Of a stretch of 64,000 nucleotides of DNA, positions 23,801 through 34,500 are shown in pieces. The stretch is from contig VIIQ02000621.1 of the NCBI GenBank assembly GCA_007449985.2, positions 62,001 through 126,000 on the forward strand. The letters run 5' to 3'. The position numbers were made by a program, and so were the translations under genes. The notes beneath the pieces are model-generated. The model was not told where the DNA came from and searched no databases. It saw nothing but the letters and a program-made list of their open reading frames with translations. The DNA is from Desmodesmus armatus. Its lineage: Eukaryota; Chlorophyta; Chlorophyceae; Sphaeropleales; Scenedesmaceae. The stretch's first letter is position 1. Every line of letters starts with the position of its first letter.

Positions 23801-26800
23801 TGTGTGGGTTTCGGCCGGCCGTGTAGCAAATAGGGACCAGAAACAGGACTCACCAAAGAGGCCTCCCAAGCCAGACCTGCGCCTGCCTGTGCCTCCTGAT
23901 GATTTGGTCCGCTGCTCCTGCTCCCGCTCCTCCGACACTGCTGCTGCCTTCCCCCGTGACCTGCGCCTAGGACTGCCAGCCCCACCCCCTGCTGCCGCTG
24001 CAGCATCGAGTTGGATGCTGATCGCTGGCGGTTCACCAGCGCCCTCCTCAGCCTGCTGCCCGCCATGCTGCTTCATAGCGCCAACACCTGCGAGCGCTGC
24101 TGCGCCTGCTGCGGCAGCTGCTGCTGCGCCTAGGGCGGCCGTGCTAGGACCTGCGGAAGCCTCACCTCCCTCTGATCGCTCCAGAGCAGCAGGCCTAGCA
24201 GGAGGAGCCCTGGGGTAGCCTTGGATCTCCCCATGGGATGCTTCAGAGCCATGACCGTAGCCGCTGACAAGCATGGAGTCGTGCTGCTGAAACACTGAGT
24301 GCATGCTGCTTGCTGTGGGGCTGGGTATCGCCTCGGCAGGCCACGTCACAGGAGGCAGCCGCTGCGGCTGCAGCGGCTCTCCCACGGATGAGGCATTACT
24401 AAATATGGATGACACATCGCTGTCCACATGCTGCTGCCTAAAGCGCCCTGGAATGGCAGCAGGGATGGTCCCAGAGCCTGGGGTTGCGACCCCTCCTGCT
24501 GCTGCTGCACCGGCTGCACCTGCTGCAAGCATACCCCCCGCCATGACAGCTCCTGTGTAGGGGTTAATGATCTGGATGCCGCTACTGGCAGAGCCATTGG
24601 CGCTACCAGGGCCTGCCACCGGGGCATAGCTGTCGTAAAGGACGGCAGGGCTGTGTGGGGCACCAGGAGCAAACACTGCCTGGTGCCCTGGAGGGTGGCC
24701 GTGCCCCATGCCTGCAGGCCCTGGGCTGCCTTGCCCTACAACTCCTGCACCGTACAGTGACCCACTTGCTGCATGAAGATCATCTGGGTGGCCGTGTGTG
24801 CGTATGGTTTGGTGCTGGTGCTGGCTTTCAGAAGCGGATCCCATACCGCCGGCTAAGGTCACTGGCCTGCCTTGTGTGTCCTGACCTAGCCCTGATGTTG
24901 CCCCTGTCCTTACAGGGCTGTCATGCACAATAACGCGCCCTGTAACTGGGTCCAAGCTGTGGTGATCACTGTGCGAGGAGGTGTCTGCTGTAGCATAGGA
25001 TGCAGCAGCGCCCGCTGCAGCTGCCGTCGCTGCTGCGCCTGCTGCCAGTGCTGCACCGGACCACCCTGCAGGCTGCAGCCTGGAAGGAGTAGGGCTGCCA
25101 TCTGACGCAGCGGCAGCGGCAGCAGTAGCTGCTGCGGCCGCCGGCTGGGCCCCAGGGTCCGAGTCCTGTCCCTCGGTTGACCTGGGAGTGGGGCCGTCAC
25201 TGCGGCTTCCACCACTGAAGTAGGTCCACAGGGATCCGATGAAGCCCAGCGGTGCAGGCAGGTCAGGCGGGTGCTGTTCCTGCTGGGTAGCTCTTGCAGC
25301 AGTAGCCTCACCCGGACCCTGCAAGCCCCCCCTGGCAGAGAAGCTGCCTGTCCTGCTGCCGGCAGGTGTCATGAAGGGGGTGCTTCTGCCGCTAGCACCC
25401 ACGTCCGGCTCTGCCGTAGGTACCTCGGCAGGTGCCCGCGCCCACTGCTGCGACAGCGGGCTGCTGCTGCTGCTGCCCTGTGTGCTGGCAAGGTCCACTG
25501 GGCGTGAGACGGGTCCTCCTGCTGCTGCTGCAGCCGCTGCTGCTGCTACATAGGCCGCGGGAGGCGGCTCCCGCAGGCGCTGTGGCGCTGCGGTATAGCC
25601 ACTGCTGCTGTCTGTGCCTGGGGTAGAACCCCCAGAGGTGCCCTCCAGGGTAGCGAGGGTGGACAGAGGGGCGTCTGCAGGCACAGGGGTCCTGCCCTTG
25701 GGCGAGGCTGTCTGGTGTAGTGGTGGGCTCGCCGATCTGCTGCGAGACCGCCTACCTGGGGACCTGCGGCCCCTTGCTGCTGACATACCCACGGCACCAG
25801 CGCCAACCCCAACTGCAGCTGCCGCTGCTGCTGCTGCTGCCGCTGCTGCTGAGGATATGCCGGGGTTCGCTGTGGTGAGCCCCTTGCCCCTATAGGGAGG
25901 GGATGGTGACCTGCTAGCATTAGGGGAGGCCCGTGCTGGGCTGCCAAGGCTAGAGCTGGGGTTCCTACTCGAGCCTGGGCTGGGGTTTATCTTGAAGCTT
26001 GATAAACCCTGCATGGCTGACAGGGTACCGGCACTAGGCCCTGCAGCTGCCGCCCTGGCAGGTGTGATCTCACTCAATCCAGCCCTGTATTCTGCCGAGG
26101 ACTGTGACACAAGCCCAGTGGTGCGGATGCCGCCACGCAACTGAGTGGCCATGACACCTTGAGCTACTGGGACCGCTGTCCTGTCATCCCCACTGAAGGG
26201 AGACCCTGCCAGGGGGGCTGTCTGCAGGCCCCATTGAGGGGGCTCCATCTGCCAGTCTCCTGATGGGAGGCCCCCTGTAAGCTGGTGCTGCCTCTTGGAA
26301 GGTGAGGATGCTGCTGGTGGCCCCTCTGTGACGCTGCCGAGGGGGTTAAGCGGTTGAGCACCTGCTGCTGGGGTCTTGGGAGACATCTGTTGGCTGGGTT
26401 GGGGTGCACGCCTCGCTCCAAAATCCCCTCCTGCAGCAGCGGCGGCGGCGGCTGCAGCGGCTGCGGCGACCGCAGCGCCTGAAGCAAACTGCCCGGGGGT
26501 TGAGGCAAGGTCGAGCTTGAGCCGGGAGAGCCTGAGGCTGCTCCTGCTGGCTGGCTGGGAACCATCCTAGGGGATACAAAGCTGGGCAGCTGCCTGGACT
26601 GAGCACTGGTCGATTGCTGGGGGCTGGCCCGCTGCCGAAACGGGGGAGGTATGCTTCTGCTGCTGCGCTGGAGCCTGCCTCTCCTGCTGCTGCTGAGTCA
26701 CCCTGCAGCTGAGCAGCCCTGCTGCCATCTGCCTCTGCTGCTGCTGCTCTGATGGCTTCTGCCAGCACGTCTGGGTCTGCATTCCCTGATGCTGCTAGCG

Positions 26801-27786
26801 CTGCTGCGTAGCGCCGTGCTGCCATGCTGCTGTATGCGCCCTTGACTCCAAACAACGGCTTGCGAACACGGCCAGGGGAAGGCCTGCGTACAGAGCTGCT
26901 AGTGCTGCTTGCTGGGCTAGCAGGTGCGGATGCGCTGGGCTGTGGCCGCCCCCGCTGCTGGGGTGCCAGGTCCTGCGGGGGCTGTCGCTCGGGCATTCGT
27001 AGCGCTGTGGGTGTGGAGGAGTAGTAGACCCCTCCAATGGGCGACACCCCAGCCTCCAGGGCTGACAGAGACACGTCATCGTCTGCAAACTGAGCTGAGT
27101 GAGAGGTGTGCAGCTGTCCGCTGCTGGTGCGGCTGCCCAGGGGCCGGGACTGGTAGGGGCTTGATGGAGTGCTGTCTGCACTGCCACGCCTCCCTGTGCG
27201 CCAGTTCAGTACATAATATCGTTAAAATAAGCAATTACTTGGGAAAAAACACTGCATTCACCTCTCATACTGCCCAGAGCTTGTTCCAGCACTGCCAGCA
27301 GTCCTCACTCAGCAGCAAGCATGCCAACACTGCTCAATGCCACCATGCTGCTCCGCACCTTGTGGATACATGTAGAACCAGCTTATATGTTATATTGCCA
27401 GGATCCAGAAAGCCCCTGACCGCATTTCATGCTGCTGCGGCAGTGGCTGAATTGTCGCGTGTGCCCATCTCAGGAGCCACAGGTGGTCGCGAGATAGAGA
27501 TTTTATCACGTTTACAGGCTTACCAAACTGCGAAGCTTGCTGAACAAGGAGCAACGTACTGCTGCTGTCCAGCCTGGCCTCAGGCAGATGCGATGCGAGA
27601 ATGGCACAGAGCCGTGAGCTGGACCGTGCGTAACTATAACGTAAGCAATGAAACCTGTTTTCGTTCTTTGCTCGCTGGTGTGACAATGTCAATGTTGTTT
27701 CAAGTTCAAGTTGGCGGGCAACAACAGGAACATCGTTCAGCGCTAATAGAGAGTGCTCACCATCTTGAAAAGTAAAAGTGGGTCAT
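20889..27786 (-). CDS. LWGW-repeat membrane protein B (tandem paralogue of A)
   Basis: Proposed exons are 27786-27761, 27633-27524, 27193-26702, 26550-23854, 23334-22892, 22649-20889, encoding about 1842 residues. The last three exons are well supported; the first two small exons and the 26702/26550 join are chosen on phase and splice sites only. The order matches paralogue A. A Ser/Ala/Pro-rich region of about 1100 residues comes first, then a Lys/Arg patch (RKPRRSKKQR) and a transmembrane helix (VLCIVIPLVILGILGGIGAA). The module FKVNLALPP to IKVSSLTC and the module LTTEFTVPAPAD to LFNWPVEVTP follow. A much longer Pro stalk has several (SP)n runs, and four LWGW units end the protein at 20889. 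Paralogue A has an intron inside unit 1; here that position is continuous. Extracellular or wall anchoring is inferred; enzymatic function is not evident. Confidence 0.7.
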
Positions 27787-28540
27787 TTTGCAACGAGTGG
27801 CTGCATTGGTGTGAAATGCAGAGATTGCTAGCACTGTTGATGCTTGTCATGCAGAAGTGAGTGGTGTGCACACTGCGGCAGCAAGCTGCACACACATTGC
27901 ATGCGGTAGAAGTCGACAGTGCACGGGTGCCAAAACATTTGATCCTTTCAAGACCTTGCACAGGCCCTAGCTGCCAGGAAATGGTGCCCCAAAGCCTGTT
28001 GTGCACACAGATCTCTAGAGCTGGTTCCAGTGCCCTGCTGCCTGCTGCACTTCAGACATTGTCCAGCATCGACATGCAACCTGGGCAATGCAAACCTCGT
28101 GGTTTTCTGGCTCTGCCTTAATTTAACGGCAATGGTGTCCAACTGAAACCTGTGTGGAGCTTGCTGTCTGGCCATGGTGCTGTGCCATGCCTCATCCCTC
28201 CTTGCCTGGGTCCTTGCATGCCGAACCAGGTGTCAGTTGGCGGACTGATACGCGGTCAAGCATGCAGCTCGCTTCCATCACTTAAACCTGACCGCAGAAC
28301 CCAAATAATTCAAACTGCAGAAATTCAACTGTTTCGTCTCCCTGCAGCATCACTGCATTGCTGACGGTAACAACTGTTTTCGCTGACATGTTTTGGAGTG
28401 CAGACCTGTCCGGCAAAAAGTTGCTCACAACAAGCCCAGAGTCATCAACCTCCTTGCGCCGGGTGGTACAATGGCCCCGACACTGATCAACAAGGCAATT
28501 GAAAGCTGAGTGTGCGTGTAGCTAGCTCGCTGCTGTCACG
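27787..28540. other. Divergent promoter region between LWGW paralogue B and AT-hook gene
   Basis: About 750 bases separate the two proposed divergent ATGs (27786 minus, 28541 plus). No coding frame with support is present. It must contain both promoters; I see no clear TATA box. If the first exons of paralogue B are wrong, its start could lie elsewhere in this stretch. Confidence 0.4.
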
Positions 28541-31500
28541 ATGGCAAGCAGAAGCAGGAGGAGCCATCCACCCATAGACTACAGCAGGGCTCAAAACACA
28601 GCTGTGCCAGCATGGATGCGATCAGAGGTACGTTATATCTGAAGAGTGCAGATTCAACCCATGTGGTTGAGCTGTCAGCTTGATAACAACCCTGCCCCTG
28701 TCACAACAGAACTGTTGGTGGTGCTGGTGATGACAAGCTGGTGCTGCATTCTTATGTCTTCCACATACCGCAGAACCGTTCTCTGGGAGGCAAAGAAAAC
28801 GACGGTGACGATGGCAGCATCTCAGAGCAGGAGATTGCTGCTAGCAAACAGGGCGACAGGCGCAGGCCAGAGCAGCCTGCAGCAAAGAAGAAGCAGAGGG
28901 CCAGCGCACCGCTGCCCAGTGCAGGAGCAGAAGCTCCAGACACAGAAGCAAAGCCCCTCAGCGAGCGCCTCGCAGCGCACCGCAAGCGCAGCCTTGATGA
29001 TCCAGAAACAGGAACAGCAGAGCAGGAGGGCTCCCCAGCTGCCAAGAAGCCAAGGGCTGACAAGGCAAAGAGTGTGCTGCCAGGTAGGTTCCAAACATCG
29101 CCACTGCTCAGCCCCAGAGGCACAGCACCAGCTGCTTGGGCGTGCTTCCATACCGACCGAGGGGAAGCTGGGGCTTACGACTTTGTGTCGGGAGCTTGCA
29201 TTTGGTCAATGGTATACGTCATCAGCAGCAGGAGAGTGGCCAGGTTCCTGTCACCTTTATCACGTCAAAATCGGCTGTCAATGGACCCTCGCCGCACAGA
29301 AAATGCTGAGGAAAAGGCAGGACAAACTCTATATCAGCACACACCCTGCTCAGGTTCACACACTGTTTTCTTTGATGCCTGCTGCTGCTGCTACTTGCAC
29401 ACAGAGCCAGCAGCAGCAGCCAAAACAGCTGCAGGCAGGGGGAGGCCCCGCAAGTCAGCTGCCCCACCCGCAGCAGCTGTCGCTGATGCAGCCAAACCCT
29501 CCAGCACCAGCAGCGGGAGCCACCGCGGCAGCCAGCGCGCTGCCGCCGCTGCTGCTGCTGCAGACACAGCAAGCCCGGTCGAGGCTGCTGCGCAAGAACC
29601 ACAGGCAGCACCAAAGGGCCGCAAGTCAGTTGCAGCCAAGCCTGCAAAAGCCAAGGCAGCTGCCGCTGACGGTGGTGCAAAGGCAGGGGAGCATGTGGTG
29701 TCAGGCAGCAGCAGCGGCAGCCTGAGGAAGGGCAGTGCAGGTGTTGAAGCTGCCGGCCCTGCTGCCAGCAAGGCCGCAGACAAAAAGAAACACCATGGCG
29801 GCAGCAGCGGCAGCAGCAAGGGGGCTGCTGCATCACCTGCCGACACTGCCGCTGCTCCTGCAGCAGCCGTGGGTGATGGGGGAGCGGCAGAGAAGCGGGG
29901 GAGGGGCAGGCCCAAGGGCAGTGGCAAGTCAGTAGGCAGCGTGCAGGGCCTGGGGTCTGCCCCACACGAGCTGCATGCTGATGAGCCTGCAGTGACTCAC
30001 AAAGCGGCAAAGTCAGATCCACTGAGAGGGCCAGCTGCAGCAGCGGGCGCTGCTGCTGCAACGGTTGAGAAGTCACAGGGCAGGAAGTCTGCCGCAGGTA
30101 GCAAGAGCAGCAAAGCTGCCTCCCTGAAACAGGCTCAGGCCGACAGCACAGCACAGGCCGCGGCTGGAAAGAGCGCTGCAGCTGCCGCCAGCAGCAAGGG
30201 TTTGCGTGCTGCCGGCGGCAAGGGAGCAGCAGCAGCAGCGTCTCAGGAGGAGGAGCCAGCATGGGGTGCAGAGGAGGGAGCAGCAGCGGCAGGGTCAGGG
30301 GCCACTCTGCAGTCAAACCCTGTGAGCCGCAAGTCCAGCAAGTCTCGACCTGCTGCAGCAGCGGCTGCAGCTGCTGCTGACACAGCTGCTGCTGCTGCAG
30401 TGGCCCCAGCAGCAGAGGTTGTTGCTGCAGCAGGTGTGGTGCTGCCGCAGTCAGAGGAGGGGGACACCCCGCTGTCTTATGCAGCGGCAGCAGACATCAG
30501 GGCACAAGCTGCAGCAGATGGCGTGGCGGCTGCTGCTGCTGCTGCTGCAGCGGGGGCTGTGCCTGTCATGCCGCTGCCGCTTGTGGCTGTGGCAGGTGCT
30601 GTGGGTGTGGACGGGGCTGCTGAGACTTCAGAGTTCCTGCAGCTGCAGGTGAGATCTGCTGTCACATAAAGCATGGCTAGCATCGCTGTTCCATGAAATG
30701 CCATGTCAACATATGGTGGGCCCCTCCAGCACAGGGCAATTAGGCTGCAATGCAGGGAGTGACACGGGTCCAGATTGGTATGCAAGCTGCTGCTGAAAAC
30801 ACTGTGCATGCTTCATTCCTATCTCATGTGGATGTAGCAACTGTGGCAACATGTTGCTGCCACTTACAAGCAGCCCTGCTGTTGCCTGAACCAACAACAC
30901 TCAGCATATGCTGTTCAACATTGCATGTGGCCATGCTGTGGTGCAGTTTGTCAACTTGGACCCCGCGGCCTGTGCTGTTGGCTTTGAGGCATGTACCGGC
31001 CCAAGCTTTCTAGTGTTCTGCTTGTAGGTGACTTGTTTCTCTGGTTATTTGCTGCACGACACCTGGGCAGAGGTGTTGCTGTATGGCCGATGGACCTGCT
31101 AGAAAGTCTCAAAATGCTGGTGATCTTGGCACCAATGATGTTGCCTGATGACAACACACTGCTGCCCCTGGCCCCCCTCCCACCCTTGCTGCTGCAGGCT
31201 GAGTACCGTCGGCTGCAGGCAATGTATGAGGAGCTGAAGCGGCAGAAGATAAAGGAGCTGGAGGGACTGGTGGAGGAGCAGGAGGCATATGTGGCACGCA
31301 TGGGCAAGGTGCGCATGAGACATGGGGGAGGGTGGGAGAAAGGGAAGGACAGAGGGGACTGTGGGAGAAGGGAGGGAGGAGCAAGTGGTGTATGTCGAAT
31401 GAGCAAGGTGCGCATGGCAAGCAACGAGTTTGGGGCCCTTTTGTTTCTTGGCATTGTTGTGGGGAGGGAAACAAGGAGCTGGAGGGACTGGTGGAGGAGC

Positions 31501-34500
31501 AGGAAGTCTATGTGGCACGCATGGGCAAGGTGCGCATGAGACATGGTTGGGGGGAGGGAGAAACCGAAGGACAGAGGGGTTTGTGGGAGGAGGGAGGAGC
31601 AGGAGGCATCAGTTGCATGGGGAAGGTGCCATTGCAAAGTGGTGAAGCCCCCTTGCTTGCTGGCAGTGGTGGTGGGAGGGAGGGAGGGAGGGGCTGGTGG
31701 AGGAGCAGGAGGCATATGTAGCACGCATGGGCAAGGTGCGCATGAGAAGTATTGCAAAGGGGGATGGGCACAGAGAGGGAGGGTATGGGCTAGGTGCACA
31801 TTAAATGAGGGTGCAGAGGGGAAGAGAGAGGGAGGACGTGGGCATGGTGCGCATGACCAGTAATGGGTGTGAGGAGCCCCCTTGCTTGCTGGCAATGGTG
31901 GCGGGGGGTAGGGACGGGTGGAGGAGCAGGGGGCGCATGTGGCAAGCATGGGCAAGGTGCGCGTGAGAAACAACGGGTGTGAGAAGAACCCCTTGCTTGC
32001 TGGCGATGATGGAGGGAGGCAAAGAGGAAGGGAGGGACTGGCGAAGAGGTATATGTCACTCCAACGGGCGAGGTGTGCACATATCCCGCACCAGCTGCAG
32101 AGGATGTTGCCGCAAGTGAGGTGCTTGCTGAGAGTTGTAAGGGGGAAACAGTGGGAGCGACCAAAACAGCCTCAAAAACCCAATGTCCTGTGCTGCTGCT
32201 TCCTTGCTGCTGCTGCTGGGTCTGCAGGAGGCGAAGCAGCTGGCGGAGCATTGGAGGCTTGAGGCTGAGCAGCAGCGGCACTCTGCCGCCAGTGCGCGCG
32301 CCCCTGAGACAGCCCGCAGCATCAAACTGCTGCAGGACAGCAAGCTGGCGGCAGATGAGGCACTGCTGCAGAAGGAGCGCGAGCTGCTGCAGGTGGGCAT
32401 GGTCATACGTCTAGGTATTAGGGTTTAGGGTTTGGGCCTACGCCCTAAGCCCTAAGCTTGACATGGTGCTGGTCCTTGCTGTGTTGTGTTTGTTTTGGAT
32501 CACCAGGGGTGGGGTGGGTCCCACTGGCTGGCCACACGCACAGCAATCGGGCGAACCCAACTGCTGCCTTCCAGCGCAGCATGATGTATGCAGCCTTATT
32601 GCCGTTGGTGCTGGACGTCTGCTGCACTGTGCGAGCATCCAAAAGGCGCGATACCAAGTGCTGAGCAATTGCAGCGCTGTCCGTCTCTGACCACCTCCCT
32701 GACCACGTCCTGGCGCAAACAAGGTACACCTGACCCCCAATGCTGTGTATATGTCTGGCCCTGCAGCTCCAGTCACAGATTGCAGACCTGCAGAAGCAAC
32801 TGGCAGAGTCCAGCATGAGGCCTGATGTGAACGATGCAGCAGTGCAAGCCGCCGAGGCTGCCATACTGTCAGAGGCAGCAGCAGCAGCAGCAGCTGCTGC
32901 TGCCACGCCTGCACCCCCGGGCTGCCAGTTTGCAGGTGTGCAGTGTCCCACGCCAGCCGTGCCCTCCCCTGGCATTGGGGTGCAGTTCCCAACCCCTGCA
33001 GTGCCGGGCTGCAGTGATGCAGCAGCAGAAGCTGCTGCTGCTGGAGGTCCCTCCTGCAAGTCAGGGAGCAGCATGCAGGCACCAAGTGCAGCTGCTGCAG
33101 CAGCTGCTGCTGCTGTTGATGCTGCAGCAGCAGGTGGCAGCAATGAGGGCGGTTCGTTGGGCTCTGGTGGTGTGACTGGGGACGGGCAGAGGCACAACAG
33201 CTCTACACAAGGCTCTTTGCCGCGTGTCCCCAAGTTCCCGGCCCTCAGCCCCCTCAGCGGAACTGCTGCTGCCAATGCTGCCACCGCAGCCGCCGCGGCA
33301 GCAGCAGCGGCGGCTGGCTCCGGCGGTGGTGGTGGTGCTGCTGCTGCTGAGTCAGTGAGGATGAGTCAGCAGGAGCAGGCTGTGGGTGCTGTCAGTGCTG
33401 GTACCAAGGGCTCCGGGAGTCCAGTGAAGGGCCTGGTGACAGCTGTTGGTTGCCACAGGCAACACTCTGACAGGGTCGCTGCCGCATCTGCTGCTGCTGC
33501 TGGGGCTGCGGCTGTCAGCGGCGCAGCAGGGCTGGAGAGGGACGTGAGCATTGGGCGGGCCATTGGAGCTGCTGCTGTCGGGGATGGGGCGGGTTCTGGG
33601 GGATCGTGTGCAGCGGAGGTGGCAGCGGGGGGCCTGTGGTGTCTGCACGGGTGCCCTACCACACTCCTGGAGGGATCAATGCATTCATGTTTGCGGCTGG
33701 GTCAGATGGTGGGGCTGCAGCAGTTGGTGGGTTTGGAGGGCTCAGGGCGGGTCCTGAAGTTGCTGGTGCGGCAACGGGTGCAGCAGCAGGAGGAGGAGGG
33801 AGGGGTGGTGGTGCCCCTGTCGCTGAGTTCACTTTTGACAGTCCACAGCGGCTAGCTGGCAGGGGTGGGGTTGGAGAGGGAGCTGCTGCTGGTGTTGCTG
33901 AGGGTCAGCAGCACCTGTCGTTCCCATACGTGGGGCCGCTGCAGGGCAACAGTGACAACGGCAGCTGCATTGTGAGCAGAGGGAGGCAGCAGGGCACCAT
34001 CTTCGGGGCCAGTACACTCCTGCTGCTGCTGCTGGTGGTGGTGGTGGTGTCGCTGCTGGAGGGCGCAGGAGCAGCATACTGACAGTGCCGCAGCTTGGGG
34101 GTGCGGGCTCTACCCCTGCTATGCCTGCTGCTCCCCACAATACCCCGATGGGACCCGGGGACTCCGCAGGGTTTAGTACACCGGGCGGCAGGGTTCAGCA
34201 GCAGCAGCAGCTGTGTAACAGTCCTGCGCTGTCGACTGCCAGCAGGGTTCGCATCAGGGAGCAGGGCCTGCAGCAGATTCGGCAGCAGCTCATGGCAGGG
34301 ATTGGGGGCAGGCCTGAGCCTGCTGCTGTGCCAGCAGCAGCTGAAGCTGTGTCACCAGCAGAAGCAGAGCCGCCGGCGGCAGCAGCAGCAGCGGCAGCAG
34401 CTGTGGGAGATGTGCGTGCAGTGCAGCCTGCTGTGTCTCCTGCCAGGTTTGCTGCTCAGGCGGGCAGCTTGAGGCCAATCCAGATGTCTCCAGGTAAGCA

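Noticed and set aside
29222..30316. 364-codon minus-strand open frame
   Set aside because: Antisense of the Ala/Lys-rich AT-hook exon; Leu/Gln/Cys-rich product without domains.
30951..31973. 340-codon minus-strand open frame with HTCPL-like repeats
   Set aside because: It reads the four-copy exon-edge array backwards; the plus strand has spliced coiled-coil coding with correct phases.
31309..32040. CRISPR-like array suggested by regular 206-221 base spacing
   Set aside because: The repeats are exon edges with splice donors in a spliced eukaryotic gene, long and coding; no CRISPR repeat structure or cas genes.
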